This document shows, piece after piece, positions 34,772-44,018 of a stretch of DNA of 64,000 bases (its first letter is position 1; each line of letters opens with the position of its first letter). A program made the position numbers and the translations under genes. Location: contig NZ_JOFZ01000003.1 in the NCBI RefSeq assembly GCF_000721265.1, positions 124,001-188,000 of the forward strand, written 5' to 3'. The stretch is from Streptomyces sp. NRRL F-5126. Its GTDB lineage: Bacteria; Actinomycetota; Actinomycetes; Streptomycetales; Streptomycetaceae. A model generated the notes under the pieces. It did not search any database. It worked only from the letters and a program-made list of their open reading frames with translations, and was not told where the DNA came from.

Positions 34772-35962
34772 ATGCAGGTGACAGTGGTGAGGGGGTGCCT
34801 GGCCCGTCATGACCGGATCAGGGACGCGCTCCCCGCCGTGGTGCTGATCCTCGTCGCCCTGGCCGCGACGGCCGCAGGGGACTCCGGCTGGCACGCGCCC
34901 CGGGCAGCGGGTGCGGCCTGGACGACGCTGTCCTGCGTCCCCCTCGTGTTCCGGAGCCGCTGGCCGCTGCCCGTCGTCCTGCTCACGCTCGCGATCGACC
35001 TGACCGGCATGGCCGTCGCCCCGGACCACGCCTTGGCTCCGGCAGCGAGCCTCGTCGCGCTGTACACGCTCGCCACCCACAGCAGCCGGCGGACCAGCTG
35101 GATCGTCGGAGTCACCTCCTCCGTCGCGATCACCGGGGTCTACGCAGCTACTCACCACGAGCCACTCCTCGTAGGGACCGGTCTGCTGCGCTTCGACTTC
35201 GCGATCGCGGCCACCGCCCTGGGCGACGCCGTCCGCAGCCGCCGCCGGCACCTCGCACAGGTCGAGGCACGCGCGGAACACGCCGAGCGCACCCGGGAGG
35301 AGGAAGCCCGGCGCCGCGTCACCGAGGAACGCGTGCGCATCGCCCGGGACCTCCACGACGTCGTCACCCACCACATCGCACTGGTCAACGCCCAGGCAGG
35401 AGTCGCCCACCACCTTATGCGCACCGACCCCGAACGGGCCTACGAGGCCCTGGCCCACATCAAGGACAACAGCCGAGCCGCCCTCGACGAACTGCGAGCC
35501 ACGGTCGGCCTGCTGCGCCAGCCCGACGACGCCCCCGACTCCCGGACCCCCGCCCCGGGACTGGCCGACCTCGACGCGCTGATCAGCAGTATGCGCACCG
35601 GGGGGCTACCCGTGACCCTGATGTGCACGGGCGCCCTTCGCCCCCTGGCGGCCGCCATCGAACTGACGGCCTATCGGATCATCCAGGAGTCCCTCACCAA
35701 CACCCACAAGCACGCCGGTGCGGCGCACGCCGTCGTGGCGCTGGACTACGGTGCCACGGCGCTGCGTGTCACCATCACGGACGATGGCGGACCCCACACG
35801 GTGAAGGGGCCCGGCACAGGACACGGCCTGATCGGCATGCGGGAGCGCGCCACCGCCATCGGCGGGACAGTCACCGCTGGGCCTTGTGCCGAGGGCGGCT
35901 TCCGCGTCTTCGCCGAACTGCCGCTCTCCCTCGCGCCCGCCTCCGCCTCCACATCCGGCTGA
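34772..35962 (+). CDS. NarL/DesK-type sensor histidine kinase
   Basis: A 396-residue kinase. About four to five membrane helices fill residues 15-150, then a coiled coil (HLAQVEARAEHAERTREEEARRR). The HisKA_3 box is ERVRIARDLHDVVTHHIALV, with the phospho-accepting His at about 189. The HATPase_c domain has the N box in IIQESLTNTHKHAG and the G box GPGTGHGLIGMRERA. A GTG two codons in, 6 nt after GGGGAG, may be the real start. It lies 42 nt before the response regulator. Short extracellular loops suggest sensing of membrane state. Confidence 0.93.
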   Translation: MQVTVVRGCLARHDRIRDALPAVVLILVALAATAAGDSGWHAPRAAGAAWTTLSCVPLVFRSRWPLPVVLLTLAIDLTGMAVAPDHALAPAASLVALYTLATHSSRRTSWIVGVTSSVAITGVYAATHHEPLLVGTGLLRFDFAIAATALGDAVRSRRRHLAQVEARAEHAERTREEEARRRVTEERVRIARDLHDVVTHHIALVNAQAGVAHHLMRTDPERAYEALAHIKDNSRAALDELRATVGLLRQPDDAPDSRTPAPGLADLDALISSMRTGGLPVTLMCTGALRPLAAAIELTAYRIIQESLTNTHKHAGAAHAVVALDYGATALRVTITDDGGPHTVKGPGTGHGLIGMRERATAIGGTVTAGPCAEGGFRVFAELPLSLAPASASTSG

Positions 35963-36004
35963 ATGGGCTCCAGATGCCCTCCAGGACCCAAGGGAGCAAT
36001 GCCC

Positions 36005-36682
36005 ATGACGATTCACGTGCTGCTCGCCGACGACCAGGCCCTGCTGCGCGGCACCTTCCGCCTGCTCATCGACGCGCAACCGGACATGGAGGTCGTCGCT
36101 GAGGCGTCCAACGGCCACGAAGCCGTACGGCTGGCCAGGTCCGAGCAGGCCGACGTCGTGGTGATGGACATCCGGATGCCCGACGTCGACGGCATCGAGG
36201 CCACCCGGCTCATCGGGCAGGACGAGAACCTGGCCGGAGTGAAGGTACTCGTCCTGACCACCTTCGAGGTCGACGAGTTCATCCTCGAAGCGCTCCGGGC
36301 AGGCGCGAGCGGCTTCCTCGGCAAAGGCGTCGAACCCGCTCAACTCCTCGACGCCATCCGGCTCGTCGCGGCGGACGAGGCGCTGCTCTCCCCCGCCGCG
36401 ACCAAAAAACTGATCGCCCGGTTCCTCGCTCAGCCGTCCCCCGGCGGGCTCACCGACCCCGGCCGAGTCGCCACCCTGACCCCGCGGGAACGCGAGGTGA
36501 TGATCCTCGTGGCCACCGGCCTGTCCAACGCCGAGATCGCCGAACGGCTCTTCGTCACCCCTGTCACCGTCAAGACGCACGCCAACCGGGCCATGGCGAA
36601 ACTCGGTGCACGAGACCGCGCCCAACTCGTCGTCATCGCATATGAGAGCGGCCTTGTCCGTGCCGGAGAAACACGGGCGTGA
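36005..36682 (+). CDS. NarL/LuxR-family response regulator
   Basis: A 225-residue DNA-binding regulator. The receiver domain has the acidic pair in LLADDQALLRG, phospho-acceptor Asp in VVVMDIRMPDVDG (about 54), Thr/Ser in VLVLTTFEVDE and Lys near FLGKGVEP. The C-terminal HTH is LTPREREVMILVATGLSNAEIAERL...TVKTHANRAMAKL. The second ATG is taken since GGGAG lies 8 nt before it. It pairs with the upstream kinase. Control of the adjacent MMPL exporter is plausible but not shown. Confidence 0.93.
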   Translation: MTIHVLLADDQALLRGTFRLLIDAQPDMEVVAEASNGHEAVRLARSEQADVVVMDIRMPDVDGIEATRLIGQDENLAGVKVLVLTTFEVDEFILEALRAGASGFLGKGVEPAQLLDAIRLVAADEALLSPAATKKLIARFLAQPSPGGLTDPGRVATLTPREREVMILVATGLSNAEIAERLFVTPVTVKTHANRAMAKLGARDRAQLVVIAYESGLVRAGETRA

Positions 36683-36795
36683 ACACGGCCGACCGCATCA
36701 CCTACCGGACCGGCCAAGCCCCGTCCCCGGGCAATCCCCGTCCGCCGGGCCGCGTCCTCGTCGGCGACACCGGCACAGCACGCGAAGGAGTACGC

Positions 36796-37053
36796 ATGAA
36801 GCACGACCCGGACACGTGTCTGCTCGTTCCGAGCGACCTGGATCGGGATGTCGACCCGGTCCAGCCGATGGCTTCGATGCTGTTCACCAGCGCGGATTCG
36901 ACGGAGCCCTTCGCAAAGGCCGCCCGATGGCTCGCGGGCTACGACAGCGTGGAGATCACCGTGATCGACACCTCGTGGACGGTCTTCCAAGGCGAGGAGG
37001 AGCCCTACGGGCTGAGGGTGGACTTTTCCTGCGGGAACGGCGAGAAGGACTGA
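36796..37053 (+). CDS. Hypothetical protein, 85 residues
   Basis: A small acidic protein (MKHDPDTCLLVPSDLDRD start, FSCGNGEKD end) without membrane segment or signal. The frame is open back to a GTG that overlaps the response regulator stop, but GAAGGAG 5 nt before this ATG marks it as the start. It is convergent with the next gene. I do not recognise the family. Confidence 0.6.
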   Translation: MKHDPDTCLLVPSDLDRDVDPVQPMASMLFTSADSTEPFAKAARWLAGYDSVEITVIDTSWTVFQGEEEPYGLRVDFSCGNGEKD

Positions 37054-37069
37054 CGCGGCGCCTGTGCCG

Positions 37070-37447
37070 TCACTCGATCCAGCGCGCGGCCGCCTTGTAG
37101 GTGGTGGCCGGCGTGGTGTTGAACGCGATGGCAGCGCCGGGCGCGAGCCGCCGAATCAGGTTGACGACCTGCTCGAGGAGTTCGGCTTGGTCGTCCGAGT
37201 GCCGCAGGCCGCCGCCGACGGTGACGCACTCCCAGGTGTGGGCCCGCAGCGCCTGACCGACGGCCGATGCCACGTCGTCGCTGCCGTCGAGGCCGATCAG
37301 GCAGGTCCGCACGCCCACACCGTGTTCGGCGAACTCGGCCAGTCCCTCCTCGATCGCCTCTGCCGCCGGCGCGGGATCCCACGGTCCTGGCACCCGGTAG
37401 GGATCGAGCCCGATGACGAGGACGCGGGGTGCGCCGGCGGTGTCCAT
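37070..37447 (-). CDS. Conserved hypothetical protein, 125 residues
   Basis: A small alpha/beta protein with a Rossmann-like first strand and loop, VLVIGLDPYRVPGPWDP, a glycine turn VTVGGGLRHSDDQ, and a conserved C-terminal NTTPATTYKAAARW. No catalytic residues are assigned. The pattern is that of a widely distributed small protein that I recognise but cannot name. It is followed on the same strand by none of its obvious partners; the peroxiredoxin gene lies 36 nt upstream and may share its transcript. Confidence 0.75.
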   Translation of the reverse strand: MDTAGAPRVLVIGLDPYRVPGPWDPAPAAEAIEEGLAEFAEHGVGVRTCLIGLDGSDDVASAVGQALRAHTWECVTVGGGLRHSDDQAELLEQVVNLIRRLAPGAAIAFNTTPATTYKAAARWIE

Positions 37448-37483
37448 GTGCGGACGATACGCGCCGGACGAACCCCGTACAGG

Positions 37484-37963
37484 TCAGGCGGCGTGGCCCT
37501 TGATGTAGTCGACCATGCCCAGGACGTCCTCAGGGACGAGCCGGCCGATCGCGCCGCTCGAGTAGACCGAGACCACGACCCGGCCCTGCGGGTCGAGGAC
37601 GAACCCGGTGGACTGCAGGTACAGCGGGTCCTCGTTGACGAAGGCGCCCGTGGACCGGGATACGGCCCTGGCGTCGGCGCTGTGGCCCACCGGGAAGGTG
37701 AGGTGGTGTTCGGCGACCAGTTCCTTGGCGGTGGCCTCGTCGTCCACGGAGAGCGAGATGGTCTTGATGCCGCGCCCGGTCAGCCTGGCCTGGTGGCGCT
37801 GGAACGCGCGCAGCTGCGCCACGCAGTAGGGGCACCACGAGCCGCGGTTGAACAGCACCACACCGAAGTGGCCGGCGAGTTCCTCTCGTACGTCGGCCTC
37901 CCCGCCGTCCACGGTCGCGATGGTGAGGTCCGGGAAGCGTGCCCCGGCGTTCAGGAGTGTCAT
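37484..37963 (-). CDS. Peroxiredoxin/redoxin family protein (AhpC/TSA)
   Basis: A 159-residue thiol peroxidase. FNRGSWCPYCVAQLRAF carries the reactive Cys (about 47) in a WCPYC motif, which resembles the peroxiredoxin-like alkyl hydroperoxide reductase/thioredoxin-like group. Other blocks are GIKTISLSVDDEATAK and FPVGHSADARAVS. The ATG with GAGAGAACGCC upstream is used; nine upstream codons are Arg-rich and unlikely. Probably reduces peroxides with a cellular thiol donor. Confidence 0.88.
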   Translation of the reverse strand: MTLLNAGARFPDLTIATVDGGEADVREELAGHFGVVLFNRGSWCPYCVAQLRAFQRHQARLTGRGIKTISLSVDDEATAKELVAEHHLTFPVGHSADARAVSRSTGAFVNEDPLYLQSTGFVLDPQGRVVVSVYSSGAIGRLVPEDVLGMVDYIKGHAA

Positions 37964-38083
37964 GGCGTTCTCTCTCGTCCTGCGCCGCACTGCGGCACTC
38001 CGCCATGGAGTGCCGTCTGCATGTGCGTCACGCCCGCGCCGGGTCTTACCGGGCGGCCGGATTCCCGCGAGGAGCGCGAGGCG

Positions 38084-38674
38084 TCACGGGGTGGCCGTGG
38101 AGACGGCGTAGACGCGCGTTTTGGCGGGGTCCGAGAGGTCCACGACGATGTTCACGCTGGGCCGGGGGTCCTTCTGGTTGTACGTGAGCCCCGCCCAGTG
38201 GTGGCCCGGCACGGAGAAGTTCCACTTGGCGATGGACTGGTCGCGCTTGGAGATCGTCACCGCTCCCGGCTCGAGCTCGGACCTGTTGGTGCCCATGTTC
38301 TGCAGGAAGGTGTCGAGGCGGCCCGAGGTGACGTCGAACTGCGCGTAGAGACGGCTGTTCTTCCAGTTGTTGGTCTCGTAGTAGCGCACGTGGGTGGCGC
38401 CCGCCGGGATCGGCACGTCGTAGATGCGTCTCTTGAACCACGGAGGCCGGATCGGCTGCAGTCCGGTGGCGAGCGCCTCCCGCTCGCTCTTGCGGCCGCT
38501 GTTGCGGCTCTGCTCCGCGGCGATCGCCAGGTAGCCGGCCGGAATGCCGACGAGCAGCACGATCACGATGAGGGTGAGCAGCCGCCGGCGGTTGCGGTGG
38601 TGGCGGTCCTCCGGCGGCTTCCCTGCGGCTTCCGCGGACGGCTGGGTCGTCGGGGAGGCGGACGGCGGGGTCAT
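38084..38674 (-). CDS. Single-pass membrane protein of unknown function
   Basis: A 196-residue protein. A charged, Pro-rich cytoplasmic tail (1-35) precedes one membrane helix (about 36-54, LLTLIVIVLLVGIPAGYLAIA); the rest, a beta-rich domain with GATHVRYYETNNWKNSRLYAQFDV, faces outside. Its start overlaps the ROK kinase stop by 4 nt, so translation is coupled. Many Streptomyces have a homologous protein of this layout. I assign no function. Confidence 0.82.
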   Translation of the reverse strand: MTPPSASPTTQPSAEAAGKPPEDRHHRNRRRLLTLIVIVLLVGIPAGYLAIAAEQSRNSGRKSEREALATGLQPIRPPWFKRRIYDVPIPAGATHVRYYETNNWKNSRLYAQFDVTSGRLDTFLQNMGTNRSELEPGAVTISKRDQSIAKWNFSVPGHHWAGLTYNQKDPRPSVNIVVDLSDPAKTRVYAVSTATP

Positions 38675-39831
38675 GACTGCGGTTCCTGCTCCGGGTCGGT
38701 ACGGGTGTTCCTGATGGCCTGCGCGTAGCGCTCGTAGCGTTCGTGGCGCTCCGCGCGGCGGCGGTTGGCGCGCCGGAAGCGGCGGGCGACGAGGCGGGCC
38801 AGGTCGGCCGCGCCGACCATGCCGGCCTCGGGTCCGAGCTGCGCCTTCACGATACGGGCCTCGGGACGGTAGCCGCGCCCGGTGAGCTGCCGGCGGAACG
38901 CGTCGCGCGCGGGCGCGATCAGCAGGTCGTCGGCGGCGCTGACGCCGCCCCCCACGACGAAGCACGAGGGGTCGAGCGCGGCCGCGAGGTTGGCGATGCC
39001 GACGCCGAGCCACTGCCCGATGTCCTGGAACAGCTCGACACACATCGGGTCGCCCTCACGGGCGAGCTCGGTGATCAGCGGTCCTGTGATCTCGCGGACG
39101 TTGCCCTTGACCCGCTCGATGATGTCGTGGGCGACCGGCGAGTCCGCGGCGGCAAGCTCCCTCGCCTCCCTGACCAGCGCGTTTCCCGAGCTGTACTGCT
39201 CCCAGCAGCCGCGGTTGCCGCAGGGGCAGCGGTGTCCACCGGGCACGACCTGCATGTGGCCGAACTCGCCGGCGACGCCGTACTTGCCGCGCTTGACGCG
39301 ACCGTCCTCCAGGATGGCACCGCCGATGCCGGTGCCCAGCGTGATCATGACGAGGTGGTCCTCGCCGCGGCCCGCGCCGAAGCGCCACTCGGCCCAGGCT
39401 GCCGTGTTGGCGTCGTTGTCGACCATGACCGGTACCGCGAGCCGCGAGGCGAGCGCGTCCCTGAGGGGCTCGTCGCGCCAGGCGAGGTGCGGCGCGAACA
39501 GCACGCGGGAGCGTTCCGCGTCGACCCAGCCCGCCGCGCCGATGCCGACGGCGTGCACGTCGTGCCGGTCGGAGAGGTCGAGGACCAGCTCGACGATGGT
39601 GTCCTCGACAACCTTGGGGCTCTTGGACTTGTCGGGCGTCTCGGTGCGCAGGTGCTCGAGGATCGTGCCGTCCGCGTCGACGACGCCGGCCATCACCTTC
39701 GTGCCGCCGATGTCGATGCCGACGGTCGGGACCCGGGGCGCGCTCAGGTGGGAGCGGCGCTCGCGGGTGCCGACCGTGCGCAGCACGGTGGCGCGGGAGG
39801 AGCGGTGGGCGAGGTCGCGGTAGGTGCTCAC
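38671..39831 (-). CDS. ROK-family sugar kinase (glucokinase-like)
   Basis: A 386-residue kinase. TVGIDIGGTKVMAGVVD (about 35-51) is the ATP phosphate loop, DNDANTAAWAEW contains the catalytic Asp, and CPCGNRGCWEQYSSG is the ROK zinc site (CxCGxxGCxE). There is no N-terminal HTH, so it is an enzyme and not a ROK repressor. A 70-residue basic C-terminal tail (RRFRRANRRRAERHERYERY) is unusual and could bind membrane or nucleic acid. It lies downstream of the CUT2 transporter and probably phosphorylates the imported hexose. Confidence 0.9.
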   Translation of the reverse strand: MSTYRDLAHRSSRATVLRTVGTRERRSHLSAPRVPTVGIDIGGTKVMAGVVDADGTILEHLRTETPDKSKSPKVVEDTIVELVLDLSDRHDVHAVGIGAAGWVDAERSRVLFAPHLAWRDEPLRDALASRLAVPVMVDNDANTAAWAEWRFGAGRGEDHLVMITLGTGIGGAILEDGRVKRGKYGVAGEFGHMQVVPGGHRCPCGNRGCWEQYSSGNALVREARELAAADSPVAHDIIERVKGNVREITGPLITELAREGDPMCVELFQDIGQWLGVGIANLAAALDPSCFVVGGGVSAADDLLIAPARDAFRRQLTGRGYRPEARIVKAQLGPEAGMVGAADLARLVARRFRRANRRRAERHERYERYAQAIRNTRTDPEQEPQS

Positions 39832-39972
39832 AGGCCCGCACCCCTCGGGTCCGCGGACCGGGGCCGTGCGACGGCCCCGTCCTGGCGTGCGCCGTGGTGG
39901 CGGTGCCGGCGGCCGGGCCGTGGCCTGGGTGCTCGCACGAGTCGTGTCGTCCCTGCGGGGTCGGGGCCCTGC

Positions 39973-40011
39973 CCGGTGGCGGGCAGCGCGGCGGACGGCG
40001 CCCGCCACCGG
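39973..40011. terminator. Strong hairpin after the sugar ABC operon
   Basis: CCGGTGGCGGGC and GCCCGCCACCGG form a perfect 12-bp stem with a 15-nt loop, about 60 nt after the ATPase gene stop. There is no T tract, as is common for Streptomyces hairpin terminators. It separates the transporter operon from the kinase gene. Confidence 0.65.
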
Positions 40012-40071
40012 CGATTGTGCCATCCGGCGCGTAGGGGCCGCGTGCGCGGCTTGCGAAGCGGTCGTCTCCTC

Positions 40072-40938
40072 TCAGCCCGCGTCCGTCGGGTGGCCGCCCA
40101 GGTGGCCGGGGACGGGGGCGCGCTCCAGCTCGTGGCTGAGTTCCTCCAGCTCGGATCCGCCGGCCATCTGGCGGGTGAGCTCGTCGAGCGCGATCTCGTC
40201 CTTGAGGTGGCTGCCCGCCATGACGCCCCGCTTGAGCAGGACGAAGCGGTTGCCGACGAGGTAGGCGTGGTGCGGGTTGTGCGTGATGAGGACCACGCCG
40301 AGCCCCGCGTCGCGCGCCGCCGCCACGTACTTGAGCACGACGCCCGACTGCTTCACGCCGAGCGCCGCCGTCGGCTCGTCCAGGACGAGGACCTTCGCGC
40401 CGAAGTAGACGGCGCGCGCGATGGCCACGCACTGCCGCTCGCCGCCCGACAGCGTGCCGATCGGCTGGTCGACGTCGCGCAGGTCGATGCCCATCCGCAG
40501 CAGCTCGCCGCGGGTCGTCTCGCGCATGAGCGCGGTGTCGAGGCGGCGGAAGGGCCCCCTGCCGCGCGTCGGCTCGGAGCCGAGGAAGAAGTTGCGCCAG
40601 ACGGGCATGAGCGGGACGACCGCGAGGTCCTGGTAGACGGTGGCGATGCCGCGGTCGAGTGCCTCGCGCGGGGAGGCGAGCGCGGTGGACCCGCCCTCGA
40701 TGCGCAGGTCTCCCCCGTCGTGCTTGTGCAGCCCGGAGATGATCTTGATGAGGGTGGACTTGCCCGCGCCGTTGTCGCCCAGCACGCAGGTGATCTCGCC
40801 CGCGTGCACCTCCAGCGAGACGCCTTCGAGCGCGCGGATGTTGCCGTAGTACTTGCTGACGCCGTCGAGTTCGACGAGCGGCGTGCGGCCATCGCCGCCG
40901 GGGTGCTCGGGCGTGACCTCTTCCGGTGGTTCGATCAT
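40072..40938 (-). CDS. CUT2-type sugar ABC transporter ATPase, single domain
   Basis: A 288-residue ATPase. Walker [10 protein letters not shown] (about 53-61), Q-loop VYQDLAVVP, signature LSGGERQ (about 160), Walker [13 protein letters not shown] and the H-loop VLITHNPHH are all present. The family relatives RbsA/XylG are double-domain proteins of about 500 residues; this one has one domain, like FrcA, so it must act as a homodimer. It overlaps the permease gene by 4 nt and is the last gene of its operon. Confidence 0.92.
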   Translation of the reverse strand: MIEPPEEVTPEHPGGDGRTPLVELDGVSKYYGNIRALEGVSLEVHAGEITCVLGDNGAGKSTLIKIISGLHKHDGGDLRIEGGSTALASPREALDRGIATVYQDLAVVPLMPVWRNFFLGSEPTRGRGPFRRLDTALMRETTRGELLRMGIDLRDVDQPIGTLSGGERQCVAIARAVYFGAKVLVLDEPTAALGVKQSGVVLKYVAAARDAGLGVVLITHNPHHAYLVGNRFVLLKRGVMAGSHLKDEIALDELTRQMAGGSELEELSHELERAPVPGHLGGHPTDAG

Positions 40939-42002
40939 GATCGCGACGCCTCCGCGCGCTTGCGTACCCACGCGTTGAGCAGGGTGGCCAGTAGGAGCAT
41001 CGCCCCGACGAAGAACTTGAACCAGTCGGGGTTCCACTCGGCGAAGACGATGCCCTTGTTGGTCATGCCGAAGATGAGGGCGCCGACGGCCGAGCCGATG
41101 GCGGAGCCGTATCCGCCGGTGATGAGGCAGCCGCCGATGACGGCGGCGATGATGTAGATCAGCTCGTTGCCCACGCCCTCGCCCGACTGGACGGCGTCGA
41201 ACGAGAACAGCAGGTTCTGCCCGGTCACCCAGGCGCCGAAGCCGACGCCCATGTAGAGCAGGATCTTGGTGCGCTTGACGGGCACGCCCACGGCGCGCGC
41301 CGCGTCGGCGCTGCCGCCGGCGGCGAAGATCCAGTTGCCGAAGCGGGTGCGCAGCAGGATCCAGGTGGCGACGGCGACCATCAGCAGCCACCACAGGATC
41401 GTCACCTTGAGGTCCATGCCGCCGACGGTCCAGGTGGAGGCGAAGACCTCGTGTGCGGAGTGGAAGCCCCACATGTCGCCGATGGTCTTGGTCGAGACGG
41501 TGCCGTCGATCAGCTTGGTGAAGCCCAGGTTGAGGCCGGTGAGCATGAGGAACGTGCCGAGCGTGATGATGAAGCTCGGCAGCTTCGTCACGGTCAGCAT
41601 GAACCCGTTGAACGCGGCGATGCCGACCGTCGCCACCAGCGACACCCCGACGCCCACCCAGACGTTCGCGGTCATCTGGTAGCTGAACATCGAGGACAGC
41701 AGCGCGGAGCTCGTCACCATGACGCCGGCGGAGAGGTCGAACTCGCCGCCGATCATCAGCAGCGAGACGGGCACGGCCATGATGCCGATGGTCGACGCCG
41801 CGTACAGCACGGTCGCGAGGCTGGACGCGCGCAGGAACGAGTCAGCGATGAGCGCGAAGAAGAGGAAGACGGCCACGGCGCCGACGACGGACCCGAGCTC
41901 GGGCCGCCCCAGCAGCTTGCGCAGCGGTGAGGACCGCAGCAGGCGCTCGTCGCCGCCCGGGCCGCCGGCCGGGGGTCGCACGGAGGGGGCGGTGGCCGTC
42001 AT
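40935..42002 (-). CDS. CUT2-type sugar ABC transporter permease
   Basis: A 355-residue RbsC/FrcC-like permease with about nine to ten membrane segments. Characteristic stretches are [20 protein letters not shown] (about 88-107) and [23 protein letters not shown]. The ATG is chosen as it overlaps the binding-protein stop (ATGA); the frame is open far upstream inside that gene but codes no known protein. It forms the channel with the adjacent ATPase. Confidence 0.92.
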   Translation of the reverse strand: MTATAPSVRPPAGGPGGDERLLRSSPLRKLLGRPELGSVVGAVAVFLFFALIADSFLRASSLATVLYAASTIGIMAVPVSLLMIGGEFDLSAGVMVTSSALLSSMFSYQMTANVWVGVGVSLVATVGIAAFNGFMLTVTKLPSFIITLGTFLMLTGLNLGFTKLIDGTVSTKTIGDMWGFHSAHEVFASTWTVGGMDLKVTILWWLLMVAVATWILLRTRFGNWIFAAGGSADAARAVGVPVKRTKILLYMGVGFGAWVTGQNLLFSFDAVQSGEGVGNELIYIIAAVIGGCLITGGYGSAIGSAVGALIFGMTNKGIVFAEWNPDWFKFFVGAMLLLATLLNAWVRKRAEASRS

Positions 42003-43045
42003 CGCGTGCCCCGCTTGGCGTAGGCCTCCAGGGCGGGCGCGTCCTTCTTCGTGACGATCTGCGGCCCGGTCAGGACGGGCTTGCCGCCGCCGAGGACGTC
42101 GCGGTTGTACTTGTACAGCCACAGCAGGTCGACGGCCTCGTAGCCCTGGAGGTAGGGCTGCTGGTCGACGGCGAAGCCGAGCGCGCCGGACTTGAGCTTC
42201 GCGGCGACCTGCTGGTTGAGGTCGAAGGTGTCGATCTCGGCCTTGCTGCCCGCGGTCCGCTTCGCCTGCAGGGCGGCGTCGGCGAAGGGGGCGCCGAGGG
42301 TGACGACGGCGTCGATGGAGGGGTCGGCCTGGAGCTTGGCCTCGATGGAGGACTGCACGTCGGGGGTGCTCGTGCCGTCGACGTACAGGTTCTGCAACTG
42401 CCCGCCGAACGTCTTCTTCGCCCCGGCGCAGCGCTGTTCGAGGCCCACGTTGCCCTGCTCGTGGATGACGCAGAGCGCCTTCTTGCGGTGCTCCTTGTCG
42501 AGCTGGTCGCCGACGGCCTCGCCCGCGGTGGTCTCGTCCTGGCCGATGTGGGTGAGCGCGCCGAACGCCTTGGACTGCTGCGCGCCCGAGTTGATCGTGA
42601 TCACCGGGATGCCGGCCTTGACGGCCTTCTGCACGACGTCCTTCATGGCGTCGGGCTTGGCCAGTGTGACGATGAGGCCGTCGACCTTCTTGTCGATGTA
42701 CGACTGCACGAGCTGCGCCTGGTTCTGCGCCTGGTCGCTGTGCGCGTACAGGAACTTCACGTTGTCCTTGACGGCCGCCTGCTTGGCGCCGCTCTGGACG
42801 ATGTCCCAGAACGTGTCGCCGTCGGCGGAGTGGGTGACCATGCCGATGGTCCACTTCGGCGTGTTCACCGCCGAGTGCCCGCCCGCCTCGGCCGCCGCGG
42901 CGCGCTCCTCGGCGCGGCGGCCGCCGGTGGCGCTGCAGCCGGCGAGCGCGGTGGCCGCGAGGGTGGCCGCGAGCACCGCGCCGGTGGTCGTTCGGACGGT
43001 ACGCCTCCCCCACCGGCGTCGTACCCCTGTGCGAATTCTTGTCAC
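41999..43045 (-). CDS. CUT2-type sugar ABC transporter substrate-binding lipoprotein
   Basis: A 348-residue periplasmic-binding protein of the ribose/fructose/inositol class. A twin-Arg-like basic tail precedes the lipid signal with lipobox LAGC (about 33-36). Mature features: WTIGMVTHSADGDTFWDIVQSG and DGLIVTLAKPDAMKDVVQKA. The GTG start has GGAAGGG about 10 nt upstream and overlaps a regulator site. It is the first gene of the operon. The ligand is a mono- or small cyclic sugar; the MocA-type dehydrogenase next door makes inositol or a hexose derivative reasonable. Confidence 0.92.
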   Translation of the reverse strand: MTRIRTGVRRRWGRRTVRTTTGAVLAATLAATALAGCSATGGRRAEERAAAAEAGGHSAVNTPKWTIGMVTHSADGDTFWDIVQSGAKQAAVKDNVKFLYAHSDQAQNQAQLVQSYIDKKVDGLIVTLAKPDAMKDVVQKAVKAGIPVITINSGAQQSKAFGALTHIGQDETTAGEAVGDQLDKEHRKKALCVIHEQGNVGLEQRCAGAKKTFGGQLQNLYVDGTSTPDVQSSIEAKLQADPSIDAVVTLGAPFADAALQAKRTAGSKAEIDTFDLNQQVAAKLKSGALGFAVDQQPYLQGYEAVDLLWLYKYNRDVLGGGKPVLTGPQIVTKKDAPALEAYAKRGTR

Positions 43046-43103
43046 GACAATATGCCCTTCCGCTGGTCGCTGGATGTCTAGCCGGGGTACGCGGCCCCGT
43101 CAA
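43039..43103 (-). promoter_or_regulatory. Promoter and GntR operator of the CUT2 transporter operon
   Basis: On the minus strand TTGACG (-35, 43098-43103) and TAGACA (-10, 43075-43080) are 17 nt apart. The inverted repeat TTGTC-AC-GACAA (43039-43050) covers the GTG start codon, about 20 nt after the expected transcription start. The same repeat occurs at 43967-43978. A regulator bound here would act as a roadblock. Confidence 0.65.
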
Positions 43104-43160
43104 TACTCTGCCTGTACATCGCGCGTTTCCGTGCGCCGGGGGCGGCGACGGTGCGAAGGG

Positions 43161-43916
43161 TCAGGATCGTACGAGGAGTTGGAACTCGAAGGAGTACCGG
43201 GAGGCCCGGTAGACGTGGGAGCCGAACTCGACAGCCCTGCCGGTGTCGTCGAACGTGACGCGCTCCATGGTCAGCAGCGGCGCGCCCGCGGACTCGGTGA
43301 GCCGCTCCGCCTCCTCGGCCGACGCGGCGCGCGCGCCGACGGACTGGCGGGCGCTGTGCAGGGTGATGCCGCCGGTCCGCAGCAGGCGGTAGAGCCCGGT
43401 GGCCTCCAGGCGCTCGCTCCCGCAGTCGAGGAGCCCGGCCGGCAGGTGGTTGCGCAGGCAGGCCATGGGCTCGTCGTGGGCGTACCTGAGACGTTCGAGG
43501 AGACGGACCTCGGTGCCCTCGGCGACGCCGAGCGCGGCGGCGACGGCGGCCGACGCGGGCTCGATCGCGTCGCGCACCACGCGGGTCGCGGGCCGCTGCC
43601 CGGCCGCCTCCAGGTCGTCGTAGAGGCTGGACAGCTCCAGCGGGCGCTTGACCTGGCTGTGCACGACCTGCGTGCCGACTCCCCTGCGGCGAACGAGGAG
43701 CCCCTTGTCCACGAGGCACTGGATGGCCTGGCGGACAGTGGGCCGGGAGAGGCCGAGGCGCCCGGCGAGCTCTATCTCGTTGCCGAGGAGGCTGCCGGGG
43801 GCCAGCCCGCCGCGCTCGATGGCCGCCTCCAGCTGCTGGGACAGCTGGTAGTAGAGGGGCACCGGGCTGGTACGGTCCACTGCGAGCTGGAGTGGCGCGC
43901 CTGGCTGATCGGTCAC
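43161..43916 (-). CDS. GntR-family (HutC-type) transcriptional regulator
   Basis: A 251-residue regulator. The winged HTH (about 15-80) contains PGSLLGNEIELAGRLGLSRPTVRQAIQCL and GLLVRRRGVGTQVV. The C-terminal UTRA domain (about 95-245) has LLERLRYAHDEPMACLRNHLP and ends RASRYSFEFQLLVRS, a typical HutC sugar-binding sensor. The GTG start is chosen because the HTH begins 15 residues on. It sits between the transporter operon and the divergent dehydrogenase, whose promoters each carry a TTGTC-NN-GACAA site. Confidence 0.92.
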   Translation of the reverse strand: MTDQPGAPLQLAVDRTSPVPLYYQLSQQLEAAIERGGLAPGSLLGNEIELAGRLGLSRPTVRQAIQCLVDKGLLVRRRGVGTQVVHSQVKRPLELSSLYDDLEAAGQRPATRVVRDAIEPASAAVAAALGVAEGTEVRLLERLRYAHDEPMACLRNHLPAGLLDCGSERLEATGLYRLLRTGGITLHSARQSVGARAASAEEAERLTESAGAPLLTMERVTFDDTGRAVEFGSHVYRASRYSFEFQLLVRS

Positions 43917-43966
43917 GCCGCCGAGGGTAGACCCCGGTTCACGTGCCGAGAAAGGGTGAAGTCCGA

Positions 43967-43978
43967 TTGTCAGGACAA
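43967..43978. promoter_or_regulatory. GntR operator between the regulator and the dehydrogenase gene
   Basis: TTGTC-AG-GACAA matches the site at the transporter start in both arms. It ends 4 nt before TTGACA (43983-43988), the likely -35 of the plus-strand dehydrogenase gene, and is 50 nt upstream of the regulator GTG, so it could control both directions. Confidence 0.65.
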
Positions 43979-44018
43979 ATGCTTGACACGGCGAGGCGGC
44001 GAACGACACCTTAAGGCC

